A stretch of 64,000 nucleotides of DNA, from assembly GCA_902500785.1 (NCBI GenBank), contig CABVRW010000009.1:1-64000 (forward strand). Direction: 5' to 3'. Below, one piece after another: positions 32,420-41,632 of the stretch. The translations under genes were made by a program, and so were the position numbers. Each line of letters begins with the position of its first letter. Within the stretch, counting starts at the first letter, position 1. The stretch comes from an uncultured Nitrospira sp. (GTDB lineage: Bacteria > Nitrospirota > Nitrospiria > Nitrospirales > Nitrospiraceae). Below the pieces are notes generated by a model. The model was not told the origin of the DNA and did not search any database. It saw only the letters and a program-made list of their open reading frames with translations.

Positions 32420-35152
32420 ATGTCGGACCATGTCGCTGCGCGCAATGAGAGTATGTCTGTGACCGGCCTGCTGGGGCAGGAAGACAGTCGGCAATCTTCC
32501 GTATCGGCTCGAAAGAAAACCGGCGATGCTTGGTCCCTCTCCATTGCCGAGCGGCGAGCCTCCCGCCGACTCGACACTCGCGTTTCAACAGTGCTTCGCT
32601 TCCAGGATCAGACGTGGATAGGACTGACGAAGAGTTTGAGCCTGGGGGGACTTTCGATGGACTTCACCGAGGAAGTCCCTGCGATGCTGAACCAGCAGAT
32701 TTTGTTGAGTCTCGATTCCGACGCCGGTCGGCTTGAGAGTGCGGGGATTGTGTGCGGCCTTCGTGGGTTCGAGGAGAGGCTCGGTTCAGGCCATATGCGA
32801 AGAGGGGTGACACTGGCTATCCAGTTCGTCCGTTTGAGCGCCGGTGATGAACAGGTGGTGGCATCATGGCTGAGCGAGGGACGAGTACGTTCAAGCGGGT
32901 TGCGCCTTGCCGCCGCGTTGGTCGCGCAAGACAGTGAGGATGCCCTTCTTGATGCCGCCTCTCACTTGTCGGTGGTTTCGCCGGCCTCGCGGCCGTGTGT
33001 GACGCGGGCGCCCGAGCGGCCACGTCAGGAGCGCCGACGTCAGCAGCGGGTGACGGTTGGATTGAGCACTGAAGTCAGCCTCAAACATCGAGCCGGTGAT
33101 CGACTGGTGGCCGGTGCGGTGACGACAGACTTGACGCCGAACGGAGCCTGTGTGCGCCTGTCGGCTGAAGAAGATTTGCTGGGGTCGGAATTGGAACTGC
33201 GCTGGATGACATCAAGCGCCGCCCAGGGCGCGTCACCTGCGTCCCTGTCTGCCGCAGCCTGCTCCGTGGTGGGCGAAGTGGTATGGACAAGGCCGGGGGA
33301 AGCCGAGGTTCGTTCTGGTGGCGTGCAGGTGAGTGGTCGGACTGTCTTGGCGGGCGTGCGATTCTTTCCGGTCGCAAAGGAAGCGGAAGATATCATTGAA
33401 CAGCTGCTTGGGCAGATGCCGGGGACGGGCATGGCCGGCAGGGAGAATGGACCGTCTGTCATCAGTGAATTCTCCGACTGTGTCCGGCCGTCCGGCCTTC
33501 GCATCGCGTTGTGTCACGATCGACCTCAATCGGATCTGTCGAACGACGCGCCGATCGTGGTGCTGGCTCCTGGGTACGGAGAGAGCAAGCGCGATTATGT
33601 GCCGCTGGCCTATTACCTCGCCGGCAATGGGTTTCATGTCGTGCGTTTCGACAATGTGAATCATGTCGGAGAAAGCGACGGGCTGGCCACGCAATTTCGG
33701 TTAGAAGATATGGAAATCGATTTGGAAACCGTGCTGGAGCATGTGGCGGCTCAATGGCCCGGTCGTGCCATCGGGCTTGTGGCTACGAGTCTGGCCGGTC
33801 GCGTCGCCCTGAAGGTCGCGGGGCGAGTGCCTCATCTGAACCTGCTGGTCCTGATCAACGGAATCATGGACGTCCGGCATACGTTGCAGGCCGTGCATCA
33901 AGAAGATCTCATTGGGGAACATCTGGCCGGTATGCGCAAAGGCGTGGTCAATATTCTCGGCCTGACCATCGATGCGGATCGCTGGCTGGAGCACGCCGTC
34001 CAGGGCGACTATGCCGATTTGGCCACCACCCAGCGAGATGCCGCGCGCGTACGAACTCCGGTCGTGCTGTTTCACGCCGAGCAGGACGCCTGGGTCGATT
34101 CGTCGTCCATCGATGCCGTGGGCGAGGCGATGGGGCCGTATCTCCGTCATTCGTATGTGGTGCCCGGCGCATTGCATCGACTGCAGGAGAGTCCCCGGAA
34201 GGCCCGCACGGTCTATCGTCAAATCGCCCTGTGTTGCCAACAGGAGTTGTGGCCGAAACGTCGCACGGAACGGATGGTCGAACCTTCACATCGAGAAATC
34301 GGTGTGCAAAACCGGACTGAGCGTGAGCGGAGCAAGAAGCGCCGGTCGATGGGCAAATCGGATCACGTGGCATTTTGGCAAGAGTACCTGCAGAATTTTC
34401 AGACGATTCCGAATGTCGCTGATTTCTGGCGCCTCATGGATCATGTCTATCGCCTGATGGGCGACTGCCATAATGGTGAACGGATCTTGGATGCTGGGTG
34501 TGGCAATGGTAACCTCGGTGTGTTCCTTCAACTGAACCAGGCGTTTCGGCAACGGTATGCCCGTCGCGGCGACTTTCGCTCGCCTGACTATGTCGGGGTC
34601 GATTTTGTGCCGACGGCTCTGGCCCAGGCGAGGATCAACTTCGAGCAGGTCGGTGCGGCGCTACAGGGGCAATTTTATGAGGGGCTTCGGGCCTATGTTC
34701 CGATGTCGATGCGGGTGTGTCGAGCCGATCTGGAGTCCCCCCTGCCGTTTCCTGATCATTCCTTCGATCGAGTCGTATGCAATCTGGTCATTGGGTATGT
34801 ACGCGACCCCCTCTTTACCTTGCGCGAGTATCTGCGTGTGTTGGCGCCTCACGGTCGGTTGGTGGTGTCCAACTTGAAACCCTATGCGGATCTCTCGGCG
34901 ATTTATCGCAGCTTTGTCGAAACGGTTCAGACGCCGGACCAAGTCGAAGAAGGTCGTCGTCTCCTCGACAATTCTGGTAGAATCAAGGAGCGCGAAGGCG
35001 AAGGCATTTTCCATTTCCACTATCAGGCTGAATTGGAAAGCTTGTTGCGCGCGGCGGGTGTCACTCATCCCCAGGTCTATACCACATTCGGGAACCAAGC
35101 TCTCATTGCCGTGGCCGACAAGGGCCTGGCGAATCTGACGGTCGCCGCATGA
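32420..35152 (+). CDS. PilZ-PilZ-alpha/beta-hydrolase-methyltransferase fusion protein
   Basis: 910 residues from the ATG at 32420, which follows a GGGAGGA box. Four modules in order. PilZ 1 (about 45-155) begins with RRASRRLDTR. PilZ 2 (about 205-330) begins RRRQQRVTV and has DLTPNGACVRLS. An alpha/beta hydrolase (about 355-620) has the nucleophile Ser near 455 in GLVATSLAGRVAL, an Asp near 551 (HAEQDAWVDS) and a His near 584 (GALHRL); the elbow resembles acyl-transferase/thioesterase types. A SAM methyltransferase (about 640-910) has LDAGCGNGNLG. PilZ arginine motifs suggest c-di-GMP control. The substrate is unknown and may be a lipid or acyl chain. A membrane histidine kinase follows 33 bp later. 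Confidence 0.88.
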   Translation: MSDHVAARNESMSVTGLLGQEDSRQSSVSARKKTGDAWSLSIAERRASRRLDTRVSTVLRFQDQTWIGLTKSLSLGGLSMDFTEEVPAMLNQQILLSLDSDAGRLESAGIVCGLRGFEERLGSGHMRRGVTLAIQFVRLSAGDEQVVASWLSEGRVRSSGLRLAAALVAQDSEDALLDAASHLSVVSPASRPCVTRAPERPRQERRRQQRVTVGLSTEVSLKHRAGDRLVAGAVTTDLTPNGACVRLSAEEDLLGSELELRWMTSSAAQGASPASLSAAACSVVGEVVWTRPGEAEVRSGGVQVSGRTVLAGVRFFPVAKEAEDIIEQLLGQMPGTGMAGRENGPSVISEFSDCVRPSGLRIALCHDRPQSDLSNDAPIVVLAPGYGESKRDYVPLAYYLAGNGFHVVRFDNVNHVGESDGLATQFRLEDMEIDLETVLEHVAAQWPGRAIGLVATSLAGRVALKVAGRVPHLNLLVLINGIMDVRHTLQAVHQEDLIGEHLAGMRKGVVNILGLTIDADRWLEHAVQGDYADLATTQRDAARVRTPVVLFHAEQDAWVDSSSIDAVGEAMGPYLRHSYVVPGALHRLQESPRKARTVYRQIALCCQQELWPKRRTERMVEPSHREIGVQNRTERERSKKRRSMGKSDHVAFWQEYLQNFQTIPNVADFWRLMDHVYRLMGDCHNGERILDAGCGNGNLGVFLQLNQAFRQRYARRGDFRSPDYVGVDFVPTALAQARINFEQVGAALQGQFYEGLRAYVPMSMRVCRADLESPLPFPDHSFDRVVCNLVIGYVRDPLFTLREYLRVLAPHGRLVVSNLKPYADLSAIYRSFVETVQTPDQVEEGRRLLDNSGRIKEREGEGIFHFHYQAELESLLRAAGVTHPQVYTTFGNQALIAVADKGLANLTVAA

Positions 35153-35185
35153 TGACATGGCCTCGGTTCTACCAGAGTACCTGAC

Positions 35186-38100
35186 ATGAAAGTGCTCGCA
35201 TTCAGCGCGCTGGTGAATGCGTTGGCGGCGACAGGGCTCGGAATGTTCGTGTATTTCCGGGATCCTGCCGCTCCACGCAACCGGATCTACGGGCTGTACT
35301 GTCTGAGCATCGCGTTTTGGAGCATTTTCTACTGCGGCTGGCAGCTCACCGAGTCCAGGGATCTTGCACTGAGTCTCCTGCGGTTGGTGATGGCCGGCGC
35401 AGCCCTCATTCCGATCCTGTACTTTCATCATACCGTTACCTTTCTTGATATTGCGGCGCGTCATATCAAAGCGTTGAAGATCGGCTATGGACTGGCCGCG
35501 TTGTTTCTGCTGGTCGATACGACGCCCTGGCTCGTGGCGGATGTGCATCCTGCCATGTCGTTCTCCTTTTGGCCGGTCCCCGGCCCTCTCTTTCATCCCT
35601 TCCTGCTGTATTTTCTCTGGTATGTCGTTTATGCCACCTCGCTCGTGGGTGTCGCGCTTAGAGATGCCAATGGAATTCGGCGCCATCAATATGCATACAT
35701 GCTGGCCGCCAGCATCATCGGGTATGTAGGCGGGGCCACGAATTTTCCTCTCTGGTATGGCGTGCCGCTCCTGCCCTACGGGACGGTGCTCATCACGATG
35801 TATACGGCGCTGATGGCGTATACGATCGTTCGGTATCGCCTGATGAACATCAGTGTCGTGCTGAACAAGGGCCTCGGATACGCCATTGTGCTGGCGATTA
35901 TCGTGGTGGCCACCTCCATCGGTGCCGTCCTCAGTAATCGTGCAACCGGGCATTCTACGCCTCCGTTGTTGGCCGGAACGCTGTTTCTGATCTGTGCGCT
36001 ATGGGTGCTCAGCAATAACCCTCGCTCTACCTCCAATACGATCTTCAGCGCTGTGTGCGGGGCTGCCTGCCTGTGGTTATTCGGCTGTTTCATGCTGTTT
36101 TCCGCATCCCGTGAGGACGAGGCGCTCTTCTGGGTGCAGGTCATTTATACCGGGGTGGTCTTTCTACCCGCCCTGACCTATCACTTTGCGCAGAGTCTCG
36201 CCGGGGTGGCTGCGCATGATCGCCTGATCATGTGGAACTATGCCGTCGGCGCGCTCTTTTGGAGCCTATTGTTCACGCCCTATCTGGTGGACGGTCAGTA
36301 TGTCTACTATTGGGGCCGATATCCCAAGGCCGGGGTGCTTCATCCATGTTTGGTGGCATACGTGGTCGCGGGCGGGGGCATGACGGTCTATCGGCTGTAT
36401 CAGGGCTATCGACTCCACCTGAGTTCATCACCTCTCCTCGGCGCCCAGCTGAAATATACCGTTGTGGCTCTCGCATTGGGATTTCTGGCCTGTCTGGATT
36501 TTCTCCAGAATTATGGTGTGGGTTTCTATCCGGTCGGATACTTGCTGGCAGGTCTTTCCGTCACCGTCGTGGCCTATGCCATCGCTCGATACGAATTGAT
36601 GGATGTGTCGTTCGTTCCGAGCCGCCCGAAAGTGATGCTGTCGATCAAGCTGATGGGGCTGATTCCGGCCTATATGATGATCCTGCTCGTCATCAGAATT
36701 TTTACCGGGACGTTCCACTATCTGCTGGCTGGAGTGCTCTTTGGCTTGTTCGTCATCGTCTCCAGTGGTTTGGCCAACCTTCAGAAGGGGGTCGAGCGAG
36801 CGATCGGGCAGACCTTGTTTCGGGAGCGGTATGATGCCTACGATACCTTGGTGCAATTTTCCAAATCGCTTGTGGCGATTCTGGAACTGAAATCCCTCAC
36901 GAAAGAAATCGTGCAAACGCTCGCGCGCGTGATGAACATTAAGACGGCGTCTGTCTATGTGCTCGACAAGGAGCAAGGCATCTACGGTTTGACCGCATCT
37001 TATGGATTCGCGACCCGTGATGCGATTGTGCCTCCGATCAAGATGGAGGGGGAGTTTCCCAGGACCCTCCTGCGAACGGAGACGGCCCTTGTCCGAGAGG
37101 AAATCGAATACGACAAGGCCGATAGGGACTATCTGCGCTTGCTCGACACCTTGAAAGGCTTGGAATCGGAGGTCTGTATTCCGTTGATCAGTAAGGAGCG
37201 GCTTGTCGGATTCTGCAACTTAGGGCGCCGGTCCAATCATGGCATGTATTCCACCGAGGAGTTGGCCCTCCTCAAGACGTTGGCACAACATGCCGCGATC
37301 GCGATCGACAACGCCTTGTTGTATGAGGATCTTCGCCGATCCCAACTGTTGATGCGGCGTACCGACCGGTTACGATCACTCGAAACCATGGCCGGCGGGT
37401 TTGCCCATGAAATTCGAAATCCGTTGACCTCCATCAAGACCTTCGTTCAGCTGGCCCCTGAGCGACGGGACGATGTGGAGTTTATGGAGCAGTTCAGCCA
37501 GGTGGTGTGTGAGGACGTGGAGCGGATTGAGCGGCTGGTCCATGAGATTTTGGATTACGCGCGTTATATGACGCCGAAGCTCACGCAAGAAAATCTTAAC
37601 GACGTGGTGTCTTCCTGCCTGTATTTCATCGAGGTAAAGGCGAGCAGCAAGGCGATCACGATCGAGAAGGAGCTGGCCGGAGACCTGCCCTTTGTCAAGC
37701 TGGACCGACAGCAAATCAAGCAGGTCCTGCTGAACCTGTTCATCAATGCGATGGAGGCGATCGGAGGCGATCAGGGCGGCCGCCTGTCCGTGCGCACGCG
37801 CAAACTCGTCAAGCCGATGAATGAGCCGTGGGTTCAGATTGAGGTCGAAGACAGTGGGCCGGGGATCGATCCTCAGGATCTGGACCATATCTTCGATCCG
37901 TTCTATACCACCAAGCACGAAAGTGGGGAGCGAGAGGGTACGGGATTGGGGCTCACCATTGCCCACCAAATCGTGCAGGAACATGGCGGATATGTCGAGG
38001 TCTCCAGTGATGTCGGTCATGGCACGAAGTTCATGGTGAATCTTCCGGTCAATCCACCCTTGGCCGAGTGGCAGGCCGCACAGCCTGCGTATGAGGATGG

Positions 38101-38194
38101 TAGACGACTTGCCGGAGCGTTTCTTGCTCGGCCTCATCTAGGATTAGATGAACAGTTCGGCAAGCCGCCTTCGGTGATTAAGGCCGGCGGCTGA
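35186..38194 (+). CDS. large membrane histidine kinase with multi-helix sensor and GAF domain
   Basis: 1002 residues. Two successive blocks of transmembrane helices fill about 1-260 and 270-540. They resemble HisKA_7TM-type sensor modules, apparently in duplicate. A cytoplasmic GAF domain follows at about 555-715 (VQTLARVMNIKTASVYVLD, ALLKTLAQHAAIAIDNALLYEDL). A HisKA domain has the phospho-accepting His near residue 740 (FAHEIRNPLTSI). A HATPase domain closes it (NLFINAMEAIGG, EDSGPGIDP, GTGLGLTIAHQI). No response regulator is adjacent, so it is an orphan kinase in this window. It lies 33 bp after the PilZ fusion and is probably co-transcribed. Confidence 0.9.
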   Translation: MKVLAFSALVNALAATGLGMFVYFRDPAAPRNRIYGLYCLSIAFWSIFYCGWQLTESRDLALSLLRLVMAGAALIPILYFHHTVTFLDIAARHIKALKIGYGLAALFLLVDTTPWLVADVHPAMSFSFWPVPGPLFHPFLLYFLWYVVYATSLVGVALRDANGIRRHQYAYMLAASIIGYVGGATNFPLWYGVPLLPYGTVLITMYTALMAYTIVRYRLMNISVVLNKGLGYAIVLAIIVVATSIGAVLSNRATGHSTPPLLAGTLFLICALWVLSNNPRSTSNTIFSAVCGAACLWLFGCFMLFSASREDEALFWVQVIYTGVVFLPALTYHFAQSLAGVAAHDRLIMWNYAVGALFWSLLFTPYLVDGQYVYYWGRYPKAGVLHPCLVAYVVAGGGMTVYRLYQGYRLHLSSSPLLGAQLKYTVVALALGFLACLDFLQNYGVGFYPVGYLLAGLSVTVVAYAIARYELMDVSFVPSRPKVMLSIKLMGLIPAYMMILLVIRIFTGTFHYLLAGVLFGLFVIVSSGLANLQKGVERAIGQTLFRERYDAYDTLVQFSKSLVAILELKSLTKEIVQTLARVMNIKTASVYVLDKEQGIYGLTASYGFATRDAIVPPIKMEGEFPRTLLRTETALVREEIEYDKADRDYLRLLDTLKGLESEVCIPLISKERLVGFCNLGRRSNHGMYSTEELALLKTLAQHAAIAIDNALLYEDLRRSQLLMRRTDRLRSLETMAGGFAHEIRNPLTSIKTFVQLAPERRDDVEFMEQFSQVVCEDVERIERLVHEILDYARYMTPKLTQENLNDVVSSCLYFIEVKASSKAITIEKELAGDLPFVKLDRQQIKQVLLNLFINAMEAIGGDQGGRLSVRTRKLVKPMNEPWVQIEVEDSGPGIDPQDLDHIFDPFYTTKHESGEREGTGLGLTIAHQIVQEHGGYVEVSSDVGHGTKFMVNLPVNPPLAEWQAAQPAYEDGRRLAGAFLARPHLGLDEQFGKPPSVIKAGG

Positions 38195-38289
38195 TGGAGA
38201 TGGTGAGGTTGCTGCGAGGTGTTCTGCCAGGCTCAAGGTGTCACGAATTTTTGAGCGAGATGATAGCGGCCGCGTGTTGCCGGTAGGAA

Positions 38290-39270
38290 TCATGATTGAG
38301 AGAGCCATTCGAGTATTCTGTTCTCTGCCCAAAACCGATCCTCTCCGGTGTGGCGTTGCTGAAAAAAACCACAGTGCCCGCCATAACGTACCATCGCCAA
38401 GGTAATGCGTGCATTGTGGCTGATCGCCGGAGTATCGAACATCACGGCCGGAATGAACGGATCATCCTGCGCCGTGATAATCAGGGTGGGAACGGCGATC
38501 TGCTGCAATACATGACGCGCACCCGCGCGGTCATAGTAATCAACCACATCTTGATATCCTCCGTCGCTGGCGGTGTAGGCCGCATCGAATTGGGTGATCG
38601 TCTTCATCGCGTCTAACGGCGAGAGGTCCCATACCCCTGGAAAGAGCGCAGCTTTCCGTCGCATTCGGGCTTTAAGACGAGACAGGAAGTGCCCATGATA
38701 GAGCCAATTGCTGGGATGCTCCAAAGCCGTGACGCATTGCGTGGGATCAATATTCGGGCTGACGGCCACCACGCCTGCTAACGCCGGAGCAGAACGCCCC
38801 ATTTCACCGGCCGCTTTCAGCGCAAGATTTCCTCCCATCGAGTAGCCCACGAGCCAGATGCCAGTCAGGCCGTCGCGGATCGTCAATTCACGAACGATCG
38901 CGCGGTAATCGCCGCTGAGTCCGCTGTTGTAGAGTGTTGGCGTAAGGTGATCGGTGCCTCCGCAGGTGCGTTGGTTCATCCGAATCACATTAAATCCTAT
39001 ACGATAGGCTTTCGCTGCCAGCCCGCGCATATAGTGCGACTCTGCACAACCCTCGAGTCCATGGATCAAAATCATGGTTCGGGAGGTGATCGGTTGAGGT
39101 TGCCAGTGGCAGAATCCGAGCAGCTGCGTGTTTGGCTCAGTGGTGAACAGACGTTCAACTTGAGGGAGATTCCTCGCCAGGGGTGGCCGAGGCCAGTAGC
39201 GAGGTACCACTGTCATGAGGTGGGGGTTACGCAGAAGGAATGCGGGGGTGAATGCATTCGAAAAGATCAT
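38290..39270 (-). CDS. YheT-type alpha/beta hydrolase
   Basis: 326 residues, full length for the YheT/AB-hydrolase-1 esterase family. The oxyanion and substrate region is LIHGLEGCAESHYMRG. The catalytic Ser is in GYSMGGNLALKA, the Asp in TAQDDPFIP and the His in YGGHCGFFQ. An NQRTCGGTDH segment follows the core strand, as in YheT. Family members are carboxylesterases of uncertain natural substrate. It is transcribed alone, convergent with the histidine kinase and divergent from the aldolase gene. Confidence 0.9.
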   Translation of the reverse strand: MIFSNAFTPAFLLRNPHLMTVVPRYWPRPPLARNLPQVERLFTTEPNTQLLGFCHWQPQPITSRTMILIHGLEGCAESHYMRGLAAKAYRIGFNVIRMNQRTCGGTDHLTPTLYNSGLSGDYRAIVRELTIRDGLTGIWLVGYSMGGNLALKAAGEMGRSAPALAGVVAVSPNIDPTQCVTALEHPSNWLYHGHFLSRLKARMRRKAALFPGVWDLSPLDAMKTITQFDAAYTASDGGYQDVVDYYDRAGARHVLQQIAVPTLIITAQDDPFIPAVMFDTPAISHNARITLAMVRYGGHCGFFQQRHTGEDRFWAENRILEWLSQS

Positions 39271-39406
39271 GCGGGTTCTATAATAGACAACGAAGACTGC
39301 CGGCGCACTTCAAATTTTCTTAAGAGAAGACGAGGAGTTCTTCTCAAGGGGTGCAGTCGAGTGACCGATAACAGATGCTGGTAGGGTGCCCCTAAAGGAG
39401 GTATGT

Positions 39407-40054
39407 ATGCTTACGGCGATCGGCGATGTGATGCGGCGGGTATACGAGCGAGGCTGGATCACGACCAGAGACGGTAACATCAGCATGCGGAAGCGGGAGG
39501 GCAAGTATCTCTACATCACACCTTCTGGGTGGCGAAAGACGATTGTGCACCCGGAGCATGTGGTGCGATTGGAGGTGGTCACCGATCCCGAGACCGGCTA
39601 CTTGGTTCCCAATGTGCGTGATGGCCAACAGCCTTCCGGGGAGCTGTGGATGCATTGGAATCTTCAGCGGGATACGAAGAAGACGCGAACGGTCGTCCAT
39701 GTTCATGCGACGCACATCGTTGCGGCCATCTATGCGGGAATCGATTTGCAGGCGATGAGCGCCGAGTTTCCAGAAATTTCTCGCTATACGCGTGTCGGCC
39801 GAACCGTCCCTGCGTTGCCGGCCTTGTCCCGCGATTTGGCGGATCAGACCGCAGAATGCTTGGGATTAGGAAAGGATGGAACGCTGGAATTTGACATTGT
39901 CGGTCAAATGAATCATGGCGTATGCGCGGTAGCAACGGATCCCTGGGCGGCCTACGAACATATCGAGAGGCTGGACCATATCTGTGAGATCGTTTTGAAG
40001 AGTGGGGTTATGTCGAGGACGTTGGGCCAACAGCCGCTTTCTGTGAAGCGGTAA
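39407..40054 (+). CDS. class II aldolase/adducin-family protein
   Basis: 215 residues. The start at 39407 follows an AAAGGAGGT box 5 nt upstream; the frame is also open from 39386. The active-site layout matches the class II aldolase fold: GNISMR near the N-terminus for phosphate binding, YITPSGWRK, and the Zn-binding VHVHATHIVA (H-x-H-x-x-H). A later His is in EFDIVGQMNHGVCAV. These enzymes cleave or isomerise sugar phosphates such as L-fuculose- or L-ribulose-phosphate; the substrate is not resolved. It stands alone, 5' to the tRNA-Asn on the other strand. Confidence 0.88.
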   Translation: MLTAIGDVMRRVYERGWITTRDGNISMRKREGKYLYITPSGWRKTIVHPEHVVRLEVVTDPETGYLVPNVRDGQQPSGELWMHWNLQRDTKKTRTVVHVHATHIVAAIYAGIDLQAMSAEFPEISRYTRVGRTVPALPALSRDLADQTAECLGLGKDGTLEFDIVGQMNHGVCAVATDPWAAYEHIERLDHICEIVLKSGVMSRTLGQQPLSVKR

Positions 40055-40116
40055 GTGGGAGCGAGCAGAAAAGAGAACGGGGTGAGAGCCTCACACTGTC
40101 AGGCCCGTTTGTATGG

Positions 40117-40192
40117 TGGCTCCCCGGGCAGGACTCGAACCTGCGACCAGCCGGTTAACAGCCGGCTGCTCTACCAACTGAGCTACCGGGGA
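40117..40192 (-). tRNA. tRNA-Asn (GTT)
   Basis: A 76-nt cloverleaf with a 7-bp acceptor stem (TCCCCGG/CCGGGGA), a D-arm (GCTC...GAGC), an anticodon stem GCCGG/CCGGC with loop CTGTTAA (anticodon GTT), a T-arm (GCAGG-TTCGAGT-CCTGC), discriminator G and an encoded CCA. It lies just downstream of a small minus-strand gene and is probably on the same transcript. Confidence 0.97.
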
Positions 40193-40256
40193 ACAAAGAG
40201 ATTCAAGATAATCGTCGGCATTCTAGCAAAACTAAAGAGAGAAGGGGGAGACTTTT

Positions 40257-40526
40257 TTAGATGCCGAAATCATCAGTCTCGTCTTCGTCTGAAGAGGCGT
40301 CAGTATTTCCTTCCGCCAACGCGGCAAAATGTTTTGCCCAAGTAAGATAGAGATTTCCACTATCCCGCATCGTATCGGCGGCTTTGATAAGCTTTTCTGC
40401 TAGTTCCGGGTCTTTCCCTCCCGCATGTATGACTGCAGCTTGCCGTTCGATGGCTTTGGGGTATTCGTGCAAGAGGCCTGCAATCTCACGAAGGAGTTCA
40501 TCGAGCACATTGTTTTCTTGTTCCAT
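40257..40526 (-). CDS. small conserved-looking hypothetical protein
   Basis: 89 residues, helical and acidic at the end. It opens with ENNVLDELLREIAGLLHEY. It continues ELAEKLIKAADTMRDSGNLYLTWAKH (in parts: EKLIKAADTM, GNLYLTWAKHF), and the C-terminus is Asp/Glu-rich (DASSDEDETDDFG). No catalytic motif or membrane segment. The translation is compositionally gene-like. It starts downstream of the terminator that ends the oxidoreductase operon and leads into tRNA-Asn. Confidence 0.6.
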   Translation of the reverse strand: MEQENNVLDELLREIAGLLHEYPKAIERQAAVIHAGGKDPELAEKLIKAADTMRDSGNLYLTWAKHFAALAEGNTDASSDEDETDDFGI

Positions 40527-40549
40527 TAGATCCTCTCAGTGCTCAGTTC

Positions 40550-40588
40550 AAAAAAAAGCCCCATAGCGTCCCACGCTATGGGGCTTTT
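40550..40588 (-). terminator. intrinsic terminator of the oxidoreductase operon
   Basis: A 12-bp perfect stem (GCCCCATAGCGT/ACGCTATGGGGC, 40558-40584) with loop CCC, followed on the minus strand by a run of eight T. It lies 22 bp past the last gene of the operon. The opposite side also has a TTTT run, so it may work in both directions. Confidence 0.9.
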
Positions 40589-40605
40589 GAGACGCGGCAG
40601 TTCTG

Positions 40606-40884
40606 CTATCCTTGGTATGCTTGTCCGAGACCTGCAGACTCGCCTTTGTGGCTCATCAGCTGCCCAGTGGCGCTGACCGCCTGCATCTCAATCGCCTCGT
40701 GTTTGGCGGCGTTGCAGACAACGACGCACAGTTCGCATCCCTTACAGCGATCAATCGTGACTTCCGCCACCATCTTAGCCGAATTCAGATCCAAGCAGTT
40801 GGCTTCCGGGCAGTACATGATGCAGAGGCGGCAGCCCTTCTTGGCCACGCACTTCTCGTCGATCACTTGCGCTACGTTATACAT
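40606..40884 (-). CDS. ferredoxin-like delta subunit of 2-oxoacid:ferredoxin oxidoreductase
   Basis: 92 residues with two 4Fe-4S binding motifs: CVAKKGCRLCIMYCPEAN and CKGCELCVVVC. Each has the C-x2-C-x3-C core; the first has an additional upstream Cys. It relays electrons between the catalytic subunits and external ferredoxin. It is the last gene of the five-gene operon, 23 bp after the gamma-subunit gene, and is followed by a strong terminator. Confidence 0.88.
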   Translation of the reverse strand: MYNVAQVIDEKCVAKKGCRLCIMYCPEANCLDLNSAKMVAEVTIDRCKGCELCVVVCNAAKHEAIEMQAVSATGQLMSHKGESAGLGQAYQG

Positions 40885-40907
40885 GCGACGTGGTTCCTTC
40901 TCTCTCG

Positions 40908-41615
40908 TTAAGCCGCAACGGCAGGATTGCCGACTCGTAACTCGATTTTGTTCTTATCGGCCCATTCGCTTGCAATTTCATATGCCGCTTTGACCGTCGC
41001 CAGGTTCTTTGCCAACAACATTTCCTTCTTGGCGAATTTTTTCTTAATCGCTTCGTCCAAGGAGGCGGTTCCACCGGATGCCACGAATTTCTTCCCGAAG
41101 CGCTCCTGCAACGCGCCGTCGAGGGCTTCCATAGAGACGCACTTGGTAATACCTGCTACCGAGCCGATCATGGACATGTTCGTCGAGAGCTCGGTGCCAG
41201 CGACTTCGATTGCGAGTTCCGTTCCCGCAATGTAGAACAAGGCGACGTTCAGATCCTTCAGCCGGTTGATGTCTTCTTCCGACAAAAGGGGCTGGGCTGA
41301 GTTGATGATGACGACTCCCCCCTCTTTGACGCCGGAGTAGAACGGCATGGTATAGCTCTTTCCCATCGTAATGACCTGGGGATGAAACACCTCGATCACA
41401 TCAGGAAATACCAACTCTCCCCGGTCATAGATCCGCTCAATCCCGATGCGACAGTAGCTTTCTGCTGGAGCCATTCGCTTTTCAGCTCCGAAAAACGGAT
41501 TCGAAATGGAAAACTTCCCGTCACGATTAGCGGCCATGGCCATGACATGGGCTGCCGTCACGGCACCTTGCCCACCCAATCCGGACATACGAATATTGAT
41601 TCTTTTCTTGATCAT
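40908..41615 (-). CDS. gamma subunit of 2-oxoacid:ferredoxin oxidoreductase
   Basis: 235 residues. The fold is that of the gamma domain, with the loop MSGLGGQGAVTAAHVMA near the N-terminus, which binds CoA or the interface. KRMAPAESYCRI and VSMEALDGALQERFG also fit. It associates with alpha, beta and ferredoxin subunits in the CO2-fixing enzyme. It lies 17 bp after the beta-subunit gene. Confidence 0.88.
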   Translation of the reverse strand: MIKKRINIRMSGLGGQGAVTAAHVMAMAANRDGKFSISNPFFGAEKRMAPAESYCRIGIERIYDRGELVFPDVIEVFHPQVITMGKSYTMPFYSGVKEGGVVIINSAQPLLSEEDINRLKDLNVALFYIAGTELAIEVAGTELSTNMSMIGSVAGITKCVSMEALDGALQERFGKKFVASGGTASLDEAIKKKFAKKEMLLAKNLATVKAAYEIASEWADKNKIELRVGNPAVAA

Positions 41616-41632
41616 AAGCGACCTCCGGTTCC

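Noticed and set aside
39279-39284. TATAAT hexamer upstream of the aldolase gene as a promoter
   Set aside because: The -35 region (near 39256) has only three matches to consensus; the call is not supportable, though the site may still act.
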